From: Amoebophrya sp. AT5.2
Lineage: Eukaryota > Sar > Dinophyceae > Syndiniales > Amoebophryaceae
Assembly: GCA_005223375.1 (NCBI GenBank)
Contig: RXOD01004417.1
Coordinates: forward strand, 1-22,624
Direction of reading: 5' to 3'
DNA length: 22,624 bases
Position 1 is the first letter of the stretch. Each line of letters begins with the position of its first letter. This document shows positions 11,101 through 20,066 of this stretch, in pieces. The position numbers and the translations under genes were made by a program. The notes beneath the pieces are model-generated. The model did not search any database. It saw only the letters and a program-made list of their open reading frames with translations, and had not been told where the DNA came from.

Positions 11101-13921
11101 AATGGGGCTGATTTCGCAGGACGAGATGAGCGAAGACGTCGCCGGAGTTGGCGGGAGCAGTGCCGCAACGTCCGGGAACGAAACGCCCCGCGGCGGCAGC
11201 TACGCCGGCGCGCTGTCGCAGGGAAATGGGACGCCCGCAAATGGGGGCCCGACCCCCATCACGCACGGCCGCGACCCCGAAACGGGTCTGATCGTTCCCA
11301 ATTCCGAGCTCATCAAGAAGTACCGGCACCAGTTCCGCCGCTTCGACCCGTCAAGCGATGGCGAATACCTGAGCCGGAAGCCGGACATCGTCGACCCAAA
11401 CCTCCCGATGTTCCTCGAAAACGGGATCGGCATTCACCACGCCGGTCTCACCGAGGACGACCGGCTACTGGTCGAGAGTTTTTTCCTGAAGGGAAAAATC
11501 ATGATCCTGATTGCCACGTCCACGCTCGCGTGGGGGGTCAACTTTCCCGCGCACCTGGTGATCATCAAGGGCACGGAGTACTTCGACGGGGCCAGCAAGC
11601 GGTTCGTGGACTTCCCCATCACGGACGTGCTGCAGATGATGGGCCGCGCCGGCCGCCCGCAGTTCGACGACAAGGCGGTGGCGTGCGTGTTCGTGCACGA
11701 GCCCAAGAAAAACTTCTACCGCCGCTTCCTGTACGAGCCCTTCCCGGTGGAGTCGAGCCTGCACGAGCAACTGACGGACCACTTGAACGCCGAGATCCAC
11801 GCACGAACTATCACCGACCGCGCCGAGGCGATCGACTACCTAACGTGGACCTACTTCTACCGGAGGCTGACCGCGAACCCGAGCTACTACGACCCGGCCG
11901 CGGCGCTGAGCAACGTAGTAACCGGAGAGGCAAATTCCGCCCCGGATGGGAGCGTCGCGCAAACGCTGTCGACGAAGAACATCAACCAGACGTCCGCGCA
12001 GCTGACGGCCTACTTGGAGAAGCTGCTCGACCGCAGTCTTGCGGACCTGGTGCGCGCCAAGTGCATCCGGCTGAAGGACGCCGGCCAGGACGAGGAGGGC
12101 GCGTGGAAGCCGCTGCTGATCGACCCGCAGCCGCTCGGGAAGGTGGCCAGTTTGTACTACATGGGGCACAAAACCGTGTTCGAGTTCCAGCAGACGCTCG
12201 AGCAGAACACGGAGGAGGGCATGAGCTTCGTGGAGATACTAAAGATGATCTGCGAGTGCCCCGAGTACCAGCAACTGCCGGTGCGGCACAACGAGGATAA
12301 GCTGAACATGGACTTCGCCGCGGATTGCCCGATCCCGCTGGACATGGCGACGCAGGCGTACGACTCGCCACACACGAAGGCGTTCCTGCTGCTGCAGGCA
12401 CACCTGTTCCAGCTGGACCTGCCCTCCTCGGACTACAAAACGGACCTGAAGTCGGTGCTGGACCGGACGATTCCCATCATCCAGGCGCTGGTGGACATCG
12501 CCTCCGAGGAAGCGCAGTGGCGCACGAGCCTGAACCTGATCCTGCTGCTGCAGTGCCTGCACCAGGCGAGCCACCCGTGGCGGTCGACGGTCCACACGCT
12601 GCCGTTCCTACAGGGCTACCCAGAGATCATGGAGCACCTGGAGGAGGCGAGCGGGCTTGCATCTCTCGCGGACATGGCCGAGTGTTACGACGGCGGACGA
12701 TCCGCGTTGCAACGAGCGTTCGAGGCGAGCTTCGGCCTGAAATCACGCCGGATCACGGAAGACCGCCAACGGTTCATGATCAAGGAGATTGTAGACGTCG
12801 CGTCGAAACTGCCGAAGCTGCGGCTGGCTTTTAGGTTGTTTAAGGTGAGGGACGTGAAGGGACCAGTACCGAGCGGTGCAAGTCAGAGCGGAGAAAAGAA
12901 GGTCGGGTTGAGTGCGGCAGGCTTGAACAGCCAAAACCAACACATGAAGGAGAAAGGCGATGTCGCCGAAAACGGCGTTCAAGGTCGTGACGGAGCCGCA
13001 GAAGGCGGTCGCTGGAGGGAGCGACCGGTGCACCCAACAAATCCAGACGCGGTATGGGATGGCAAGGGCGGCAAATGGAAGGAGAGGAAGGAGTTAGTGT
13101 CGGAAAGCGCGGATAACACGAAACCGATCAAGTTCGAGGTGCGGTCTCTCTGCTTTTTTACGTAGTCGACGTATGTGATTGTGTTTGTGACTGTGATTCT
13201 GTCATAGATTCTGATTCTTTCCCATACTAAGCACTCCGACTCCATCCAGGCTCGAAAAATTTCGATACTTTCTTCTTCACGATTTGGAAGACACAAGCAA
13301 AAAAAAAAACACCATCAGGTTCCTTCCGGCTGCCAGCTGGAGCTGGAGATCCACACGTGGTATGCTAACTCCCCCATGAAGTACGCGTATGCGCCCCGCT
13401 TTCCCAAGAAGAAGACCTACTCCTGGTGGCTACTCCTCGGCGACGCCGAGAACGACGAGCTGATCCAGATGCGCCGCGTCCTGATGCAACCGCTTTGGCG
13501 GACGAAGAAGATCGTCTTCGATTTCGAGGCTCCGGAAGAGGACCCGGGCGAGTCGTTTGTGCTGAATCTGCTGTGCCAGTCGGACTCATTTCTAGGACTG
13601 GACCAGCAGTACGACCTGGAAATCTGCATCGTGGAGAACCCAGAATTGGAGGAGGCAGGTAAAGGTCGTGGCGAGGACGAAGACGAAGACGGGAGTGAGC
13701 AGCAGGACGGCGAGGAAGATGCAGACGCAAATGACCACTATGACGCAAAGCCAGAGGACAAAAATGACCGTCAGGAATGGGAAGACGAATTGTCGGAGGA
13801 AGAGAACGCCGGAGGTGAGCCGTCTCCAGGTGCTGCGGAACGAACGAATGGAGTGGATCGCCCACAGCCTCCGAGCCAGGATCAAGCAGAAAGGCAGCTG
13901 CAGGGCTCAGTATGGGGGTGA
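5164..13921 (+). CDS. ASCC3: ASCC3/Slh1-type tandem-cassette Ski2-like RNA helicase
   Basis: Three exons, about 5164-7468, 7989-13138 and 13319-13921, give roughly 2685 residues; animal ASCC3 has about 2200. In this family the ATP-driven helicase pulls on mRNA to split collided ribosomes (RQC-trigger complex) and, in animals, unwinds DNA for ALKBH3 repair. Cassette 1: Walker A APTGAGKT near residue 636, DEIH near 787, SATLPN near 824, QIFGRAGRP near 1032, then a Sec63 unit (about 1160-1530). Cassette 2: APTGSGKT near 1580, DEIH near 1684, STALAN near 1721, QMMGRAGRP near 1984, then the second Sec63 unit, ending near GLDQQYD. ASCC3 rather than Brr2 is indicated by HYCPRMA, SSRRQTRLTAL, the second GRAGRPQFDD block and GLDQQYD. 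Both cassettes keep their catalytic motifs. Oddities: an acidic stretch near 236-260, a Lys/Gly-rich insert at 7187-7240 inside the first RecA fold, a Gly/Ser-rich insert at 11120-11290, and an acidic C-terminal tail. The start at 5164 has a good context (aaaatgg). Confidence 0.88.
7464..7988 (+). mobile_element. Atypical intron with inverted repeats, introner-like
   Basis: The first helicase exon runs into a stop at 7564-7566 and homology resumes near 7990, so an intron must lie here. A 5-bp direct repeat, cgcgg, flanks it (7464-7468 and 7984-7988). Removing one copy plus the sequence between (520 bases) restores the frame exactly, giving NSSAGGADDNSS before LLIIDEIH. Just inside the repeats, 7469-7493 matches the reverse complement of 7959-7983 at 18 of 25 positions, a degenerate terminal inverted repeat with the core attta.tctactt. 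No cut within the direct repeat gives GT-AG. In-frame GT-AG alternatives exist (7468-7969, 7490-7982, 7468-8017) and would change up to about 20 residues. Inserted introns with inverted and direct terminal repeats and unusual splice sites (introner elements) are known from Amoebophrya. The assignment to that class is inference. Confidence 0.6.
7609..7648. repeat. Imperfect hairpin inside intron 1
   Basis: Bases gggatggggctc (7609-7620) pair with gagcccctccc (7638-7648), eleven base pairs with a single bulged T, around a 17-base loop. It lies within the first helicase intron and is a strong G/C stem. It may help bring the splice sites together or be a remnant of an inserted element. Confidence 0.6.
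13139..13318 (+). other. Helicase intron 2 (GT-AG, 180 nt)
   Basis: The frame closes at 13163-13165 and Sec63 homology resumes right after 13318. The intron starts gtgcgg and ends catcag; its length is a multiple of three, so the frame continues in phase 0 as KFE then VPSG. A branch-point-like tactaa lies at 13225-13230. Unusually, the chosen acceptor follows a run of eleven A (13299-13309) rather than pyrimidines. A more classical acceptor, ccatccag at 13242-13249, sits about 20 bases after tactaa and is also in frame, but using it would add 23 Lys/Ser-rich residues inside a Sec63 strand that aligns to ASCC3 without a gap. Confidence 0.75.
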
Positions 13922-14301
13922 AAGATTTTGGCTCACCTCCTGGGCCTTGAGCGACGTGCTTTGATGGACCTCCTTCCCCTCAGTTGTACTGATACTCATT
14001 CGACGTATGCTTTAGCTTTGATGGGCATGGATGGTCATGGAACGCATCGCTCCTCTAGTAACTACTTATACGTAATCATGCACGTGCAGCTCCTGCGCTC
14101 AAAGACGAGCGTTATGGTACTTTCTTACGAGCAATAGGCTCGCAGTGCCAGTGGTCGCCTCTTTGAATGGCAATGGCAGTGGTCTGTGTTCCGTAGAAAT
14201 TCGCGCTTTGCCGGCGACGCCTTGCCTAGTCTTGAAGCTTTTTTTACGAACACCAAGGAAGCGAGCTACACTGAGGGAGGGAGAAACCGAAAGCCACAAG
14301 C

Positions 14302-14357
14302 ATGCCCACGCGAAAGAATGCTAAGAAGTACGTCTTGAGTGACAGTGACACAGATCA
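14302..14357 (+). other. Possible first coding exon of the membrane-protein gene
   Basis: An ATG at 14302 opens a 21-codon frame that begins MPTRKNAKKYVLSDSDTD, a basic then acidic-serine pattern typical of a real N-terminus. About 670 bases on, the membrane-protein frame is open upstream of its ATG and reads EELGAGGATATPSKRAKK. The two can be joined in frame at a shared atca (14354-14357 and 15022-15025) or through GT-AG pairs such as 14345-15054. No junction can be chosen from sequence alone, and the short frame could be chance. Confidence 0.3.
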
Positions 14358-14529
14358 AACTTCATGAATTACATGCGGTGGGACGTGAGCCTCAGTCTCT
14401 GAGATTCTTTATGCAGCAACCAAAACCACGAGGAACGAGGAGGAGGACTGGCGACAGACTAAAGATGACTAGCCGTAGAAGTAGTAGCATTTCTTTCCGT
14501 TTTCGACTTCAAAAAAGGCACAACACCCA

Positions 14530-14585
14530 CCGTTAACGGTATCGTTTGGTTAAATTAAAGATTCCTGCAGGTGCAGCACTAGTGC
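14530..14585. repeat. Cluster of three short palindromes
   Basis: Perfect palindromes ccgttaacgg (14530-14539), cctgcagg (14564-14571) and gcactagtgc (14576-14585) fall within 56 bases of non-coding sequence. They might be protein-binding sites, but each is short enough to be chance. Confidence 0.35.
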
Positions 14586-15098
14586 AAGTAGGAACAGTAT
14601 GTTTGATTGTGGTGAAGGTGATGGATGACCCCCTCATCTAGCAGCCCCTGCCGCGGGACAAACAAGAAAAAAAATGCATAGTACCAGCATCATAATGTTG
14701 AAAATGAAGGTTCGGCAGTACGACTACGACAGGACTCGCATCGACGGACGACACCAGCTGGAGGCATTACGACAGCCGTGTGGAAACGCCGTGTGCCGTT
14801 TAGCCGTGTCCGGCGACTCGAATGACGACCATAAAGTTCGGGACCGACCAGAAAACTCCACTTTCACTTCGCCCTCGCCGAGCGCGGCATTATTCCACCG
14901 AGGCCCTTATTTGCTCTGCACAGCAGGCGTCCTCGACCGCTTTACCTCGCTCTCGCACTGAGTAAAGCAAATGATGATGAAGTCGCCATCAATTTAAAAT
15001 CCTGATCCGGATATCATCTGCATCAGGAGGAACTGGGGGCGGGGGGAGCTACAGCTACGCCGAGCAAGCGCGCAAAGAAGCAACTTCTTCGGAGCAGG

Positions 15099-18000
15099 AT
15101 GCTTTCTGCCCGGACGTCGGACCCGGATTTCGTGGCGTTTTGCCACGTGTTCGCCGCGGGAGTTACGCTCGTGATGGCTCGGGTCACTCCTGGAGCCTGC
15201 CTGCTGGAAGAGCTGGGCTTCACCTTGGCCGAGCTCACGCATTGTGACGCGGTGTTTTGGCTCGGCTTCGGCATTTTGCAGCTATGCCTCTTCGCGCCGT
15301 TTCTCTTCGACGTTCGAGACCTCGTGTCTCAACTAGGTGCAGGAGTCGATGGTGGAGGTAGCTGTGCGTCGTCGTCGACGTCCATCGATAGGAGCGCAGC
15401 GGGTGAAGGCATAACGATAAGCAACGATATCGAATACCATGCGAGTGCGGTTGACGATGAAAACGAAAAGCTCCATCTTGCTCGAGGTCCCGCAGAGTTT
15501 CGTCCACGAGCCGTCGACCAAGTCCCTGGCGAAGATGATGCGGCCGCTGCTGCCGACAGAGAAGATCCAGATCCATCCTCGAAGTTGAAGCACCAGGTGA
15601 ACACCACCATAAACGGCTCCGACGACGACCTCCTCATCGCCGACACGTCGTGGTCTTTCTCTCTCTCGCCCCGTCGAACGCGCGACTACGTGCCGACCAG
15701 TTTGTTTTGTTGGCTCCGGTTACCGACGTTGTTGTTCGAACAGGAAGCTCCCAAGTCACGAGGTCGAGAGCTTGGCGGCAGCGTCGGCGCCGCCAGCACC
15801 AACAGCAGGAGTAGCCGTAGTACTGCAGCTCCATCTGCATCTTCTAGCAGCATCGACGTGTTCGACAATCCCAAGTACGCGTTGCTTGCGGCCTTCGTCA
15901 CCTGTGGCTTCATCCAGTTCTCCTTCCCTTTCATAACGCCAACGACGTCCCACTCGCTGATGCTGCTGCAGGGCCTGCACGGCATGGCGCAAGGACTTGC
16001 TTGTGCGGCTTGCGCGCAAACCTTCCGAAAAGTGGTGTTCTGCCCGAACGTTACCTGTATCTTCCTGTGGATTCTGTGGGCGACGACGTCGCTGGGGCTG
16101 GGGAAGATCGGCGGCCCGCTGGTGACGGAAAGTAGTGTCGCTTTCGCAGCACGCGTGCCGGAGGACTGGATGGAGTTGATGCTGTCGTGGGGAGGTGGCG
16201 GGACGAGGACCTTCCCGGAGGATGGAGAACAAGCTGCGAGAGGGATGTTGCTACAGCAGGAGGATCTTCACGTGGAAAGGGAAATAAGCACGCGAGAAGA
16301 TGGAAAAGCCTCGTCTCCGTGGTCCTTCCTCGAATTGGTGCAATTAGCGGACGCAGTTGACCACGGCAGGAGATCCGTGGCGGGCGAAGGAAGTGGCAAC
16401 CCTAGCAACGTCGAGGAGAGCCACGACTTCTTCGACCGCTCCGTTTGGCTCGACTGGGACTGGAGCCGCGTTCTCTTTCACGAAGATGCTGGAATCACGG
16501 TGGGGGGATCCGCGAGCTCTTCATTCGCATCACCTGGACCGTCGCACCATGATGCGCAGAAGAACAGAGCGAATTCGAATCAAAACCATCATGGCGACAA
16601 TCAGCGCAAGCCGTCGCAGGGATCCGATAAAGTCTCCGCCACGAATGAGGATCTCGCGCTGGCCTTTCTGAATTCCGATTCCACTCCACTTGAGGAACAA
16701 GTGAAGTCGAAACGGAATGAGGATGGTGACCACAACGACCACAAAGTCTTGCGGAGCGAATTACTTTTGCGTAGACAGGCAAATCGGAAGAAGCGGCGGG
16801 AAATCCAGCAAGGAAGTTCGACGTTGTCGTCCTCGTCTGGGCCAAGCGAAAATCGTGAAGGCAACGTTGCAGAGGCCGAGGACGCCAATGGTCTTCAGAG
16901 CAACAAGGTTAACAGGAACGCAGTCACGAGCATCACGAACGGTCACCGCGACCGCGGGCGCGGAGGTCCAAAAAATAAAAAAGACGATCCGACGGGGCCG
17001 AGGAGCGCCGACAGGCGCGTCACTTCAAGATCATCTTTTGCAGCGAACACGAATCCATCTACTGCGCGGCGTCACGCGTTGTTTCACGCTCCGTTTGTGT
17101 CGCATGGCCTGATTTTTTTGTTCCAGGCCCTTCTCGTTGCCTGCACGTTGCAGGTTCCAAAGAAGTCGAAGGCTGAGAGGGGAAAACTGATGTTCCGCTC
17201 CCGGCGCAGGGACGAGACGAGATGCGCGGGGGAGAGGATGGTCGGAGAAGAAACTGCTGGGGCGCTTGCCGTGCAGGACCGCCGGGAAGAACGGTCAGGC
17301 GAAGAAGCGCGAGCGATTTGTGACGCCGGCACGGGAGGTGCACACGAAGTACGGAAGGAAGAGCTCACTGGGGGGGATGAGCACGGCGTTGTCATCGACC
17401 AGACCGAAGAGGACATATCACCTATATTCGCGGCTGCGGAGGAGACGGGCGCAGGCAGAACACCGGATCAGCATGTTGCCCCGGATTCCCCCACGACCTT
17501 TCCGTCGCTCTCTGGCGTGTCGTTGGTGCCAGCGCGACAAGATTCCTATGGGGCGGCGAACTATCCAAGGTCTTCGCGCCCGTTCTCACCAACGGACTCG
17601 GCCTCCTATCGCATGGGCGGAAGCGGGAATGGGTTGTCGTCGGCATATCATCGGCCCCCGCGCAGGTTGTACGAGCAGCAGGAACACACCAGCGAGGAGA
17701 CCGTCTTCCGCAACGACAGCAGCGTCAGTTCCGGAGCGCGGTCTTCGTTTGAGAACAGTCCCATCGTGGTCCGCGTCGAGGGTGGCGTAATCCGGGTCGT
17801 TCAAAAGGCGGACGAAGAGGGGGTAGAGGCGCAGGGCAACGGCAGAGGTCACTCGGTAGATGCCGGGGGAGGCGCTGACGATGGTTCTCTACTCTCTGGT
17901 GACGCCGGCGCACCTCCGGCGGCGGCGCGACCTGCCCCAGCAGTGTCATCCTCATCTTCGTCATTGCGTTCCGGTTCCCCTCGGGGCGACACGCAAAACC

Positions 18001-20066
18001 CCAAGAAGCACCGCAGCAGCCGAGTGCGCGTTGACGTGTCACCACCAGAAACTGGACCGCTGGCGCCAATCTACCACATGCCGGACAACGATCCCGAGGA
18101 CGAGTTCGAACTCCACGGCGAGGAACATTCAAGTTCCTCGTCGCTGCTCGCACGGCTCCGCCGCGAGCACGAGTTTCGGATGGGCAAGTTGGCCAGCCTT
18201 TCCGCGCACGATCCTTCTCCGGCGGCGTCACCAACCAGCGCACGAAGGATAAAACCTTCTGATGAAAAACAGGACGACCACAACTTCTCTAATAGTACGG
18301 GTACTAAGGACCTGAAGCTCCAGCTGAAATTGAATCCGTTCGATGATCATGCAGATTCGAATTCGGGGACAACCTCAAGAACGTCGACTACGAACGCGGC
18401 TGCCGCGACCTCCGACTCAGAGGCGGACCCCGACGCGATCGCGACGACGGCGTCTTCGAGTAAGCTGACGGCATCTGGAGGTGATCACAGAAGCGACTCG
18501 AAGAAATTCGGGATCCCGCTCGTGGTACCCGACTACCTGCGGGACACGCAGCGATTTTCGTTCTCGTCCGCGGGCTTTGGGTCGGTGGCCGCTGCACCGG
18601 GGCCTGATCACGGGGAAGAGGCTGCGCATGAGCCGAAAGAAGTGGGCGCTGCTACCGCGGCTCCACCTGGGCCTGCACATGATCCACAACAAGATGCTGT
18701 ATCCTCTACAACTACTGATCCGCGTCGTGCCAGACCCAGACACTTCTCGATCTGCACGCCTTCACCAGCAGCGGAAAAACTGGACGGCAGCTCGTCGTCC
18801 TCGGGGGGGACGAGGAATTCCTCCGAAGCGCGATACAGTAGCAGCTCCTCATCGCCTACTTCCCAGTCCCAGAGCAGTCACAGTTCAGCTGCAAGAAAGT
18901 GGCTGCAGCAAGACGATGGAGGCGATGCTGAACGACGTCGCCGGCGACAACATCCGCCGGGAAAGTCGCCGTCTCCGCCGTCAAGCACCGCAAGAGCCAA
19001 TCTATTCAATTACAACAGCACGCGGTCGGATTCTTGCTCGGAGTTCCTGTTACGACCCGGGGAATATCCCGAAGCCGAAGGCGAGCCGTGGTCCCCGTCC
19101 CCGGAACGCATTGGTGGCGAACTCATCCTTGCTCCAGAGAAGCGGATGAAGCATCATGCCGCGTCCTCTCATTCTCAATACGGAGAGCAAGAGGCCCGTC
19201 ATCTTGCGGCGTCAGGACCAGCGGCGCTGCAGACACGATGCATGGGGCCGTGGGTGTCGTCACTGTGCATTTCCATGGTCGCGATGCTTGAGGCCGCCTA
19301 CGTGTTGTGGCTCACGTTCTCGTTCCCCCGGGGAGTTGGGACCATGTTCCTCGCACTCCACGGTGTGGGCGACGCGACCGCCGGCCCGCTGCTTGCGTGG
19401 TTCATCATCTGGTCATCTTCGACGTCGGGGCCGAGGGCGATGCGAAGCGGAAGCCGCAGGCGGCGCGCGAGTGAAGATCAAAACGTCGAGGAAAGCAAGC
19501 GCAAAAATCTCGATTTCCGCCTACTCACGTGGGTTCTCTGCTTCGCTCTCGCCTGCGTGTTTGTGTTCCTCCTTCGCATCGAACAGAACCCAGTCGGGCA
19601 CGACATGAACGCGCATGGGCATGGGGATCTCCACAAGAAACAGCAACTACAACACAACGAAAACCAAAACCACGGCGGAATGGGAATCTCAAACCCCTTT
19701 ATCACCGCGCGCGTCCTAACCGCGATCACGGTGTTTTTGCTAGGAGTCCTGCTCTCCTCCATCCGCGCGTTGTTCGGGGGCTTCGTGCTCGCGAACGTAA
19801 GGACCGAGCAAGCGCGCCTCCAGATACCGGCATTCTGGTGCTTCGGTCACTTCATGGGAAACGTGATGGTGCCGCTGGTGGGGGTCGGGTTCCCACTCTC
19901 AAAGTACTCCGCTTACTCGGCAATAGGATTGTCGTGCTTCGTCACAGTGGTCATGAGCGGAGAGAAAACCAGCACTACGAAAGAAGCCTCCAACGACTCA
20001 GGTGGGGCTGGAGACGAAGAACGGGCCGGTGTTGTGGTAGCTCAGAATTACTATGATGAATGTTGA
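15099..20066 (+). CDS. Twelve-helix MFS-like transporter with giant loops
   Basis: A 1655-codon frame; no family is recognised by a signature, but the layout suggests a major facilitator-type transporter. Predicted helices lie near residues 11-29, 51-70, 259-279, 285-308, 313-335 and 664-686, then 1385-1409, 1416-1438, 1475-1494, 1539-1560, 1576-1598 and 1604-1622, that is 6+6. Helix 4 (LQGLHGMAQG) and helix 8 (LALHGVGDATAGP) share a similar glycine pattern, fitting two related halves. Hydrophilic, Ser/Asp/Arg-rich insertions separate helices 2-3 (about 190 residues), 5-6 (about 330) and 6-7 (about 700). With MFS topology the first and third would be cytosolic and the second outside. The loop between helices 9 and 10 is His/Asn/Gln-rich (HGHGDLHKK). 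Substrate is unknown. The ATG at 15099 is the first in the frame after the stop at 15003, and an upstream exon may add residues. It could instead be another polytopic family. Confidence 0.65.
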   Translation: MLSARTSDPDFVAFCHVFAAGVTLVMARVTPGACLLEELGFTLAELTHCDAVFWLGFGILQLCLFAPFLFDVRDLVSQLGAGVDGGGSCASSSTSIDRSAAGEGITISNDIEYHASAVDDENEKLHLARGPAEFRPRAVDQVPGEDDAAAAADREDPDPSSKLKHQVNTTINGSDDDLLIADTSWSFSLSPRRTRDYVPTSLFCWLRLPTLLFEQEAPKSRGRELGGSVGAASTNSRSSRSTAAPSASSSSIDVFDNPKYALLAAFVTCGFIQFSFPFITPTTSHSLMLLQGLHGMAQGLACAACAQTFRKVVFCPNVTCIFLWILWATTSLGLGKIGGPLVTESSVAFAARVPEDWMELMLSWGGGGTRTFPEDGEQAARGMLLQQEDLHVEREISTREDGKASSPWSFLELVQLADAVDHGRRSVAGEGSGNPSNVEESHDFFDRSVWLDWDWSRVLFHEDAGITVGGSASSSFASPGPSHHDAQKNRANSNQNHHGDNQRKPSQGSDKVSATNEDLALAFLNSDSTPLEEQVKSKRNEDGDHNDHKVLRSELLLRRQANRKKRREIQQGSSTLSSSSGPSENREGNVAEAEDANGLQSNKVNRNAVTSITNGHRDRGRGGPKNKKDDPTGPRSADRRVTSRSSFAANTNPSTARRHALFHAPFVSHGLIFLFQALLVACTLQVPKKSKAERGKLMFRSRRRDETRCAGERMVGEETAGALAVQDRREERSGEEARAICDAGTGGAHEVRKEELTGGDEHGVVIDQTEEDISPIFAAAEETGAGRTPDQHVAPDSPTTFPSLSGVSLVPARQDSYGAANYPRSSRPFSPTDSASYRMGGSGNGLSSAYHRPPRRLYEQQEHTSEETVFRNDSSVSSGARSSFENSPIVVRVEGGVIRVVQKADEEGVEAQGNGRGHSVDAGGGADDGSLLSGDAGAPPAAARPAPAVSSSSSSLRSGSPRGDTQNPKKHRSSRVRVDVSPPETGPLAPIYHMPDNDPEDEFELHGEEHSSSSSLLARLRREHEFRMGKLASLSAHDPSPAASPTSARRIKPSDEKQDDHNFSNSTGTKDLKLQLKLNPFDDHADSNSGTTSRTSTTNAAAATSDSEADPDAIATTASSSKLTASGGDHRSDSKKFGIPLVVPDYLRDTQRFSFSSAGFGSVAAAPGPDHGEEAAHEPKEVGAATAAPPGPAHDPQQDAVSSTTTDPRRARPRHFSICTPSPAAEKLDGSSSSSGGTRNSSEARYSSSSSSPTSQSQSSHSSAARKWLQQDDGGDAERRRRRQHPPGKSPSPPSSTARANLFNYNSTRSDSCSEFLLRPGEYPEAEGEPWSPSPERIGGELILAPEKRMKHHAASSHSQYGEQEARHLAASGPAALQTRCMGPWVSSLCISMVAMLEAAYVLWLTFSFPRGVGTMFLALHGVGDATAGPLLAWFIIWSSSTSGPRAMRSGSRRRRASEDQNVEESKRKNLDFRLLTWVLCFALACVFVFLLRIEQNPVGHDMNAHGHGDLHKKQQLQHNENQNHGGMGISNPFITARVLTAITVFLLGVLLSSIRALFGGFVLANVRTEQARLQIPAFWCFGHFMGNVMVPLVGVGFPLSKYSAYSAIGLSCFVTVVMSGEKTSTTKEASNDSGGAGDEERAGVVVAQNYYDEC

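Larger units (their letters stand above)
13922..15098. other. Spacer between helicase and membrane-protein gene
   Basis: AT-richer, with no long coding-like frame. It holds the helicase 3' UTR, a short coding-like frame at 14302-14367 annotated separately, and three short perfect palindromes at 14530-14585. The frame at 14674-14961 has no recognisable protein character. From 15006 the membrane-protein frame is open upstream of its ATG, following the stop at 15003. Confidence 0.55.

Noticed and set aside
8134..12300. Long second forward frame of 1388 codons overlapping the helicase
   Set aside because: It is an Arg/Ala/Pro-rich shadow caused by high third-base GC in the helicase exon; it has no protein-like features.
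5164..13921. Identification of the helicase as Brr2 (U5 snRNP 200 kDa helicase)
   Set aside because: The two-cassette layout is shared, but cassette 2 keeps an intact Walker A and DEIH, and the blocks HYCPRMA, SSRRQTRLTAL and GLDQQYD match ASCC3/Slh1 better.
13925..13935. attttggctca, matching part of the dinoflagellate spliced leader
   Set aside because: Eleven bases, after the helicase stop, without the rest of the leader; similar partial matches occur inside coding sequence (near 15255).
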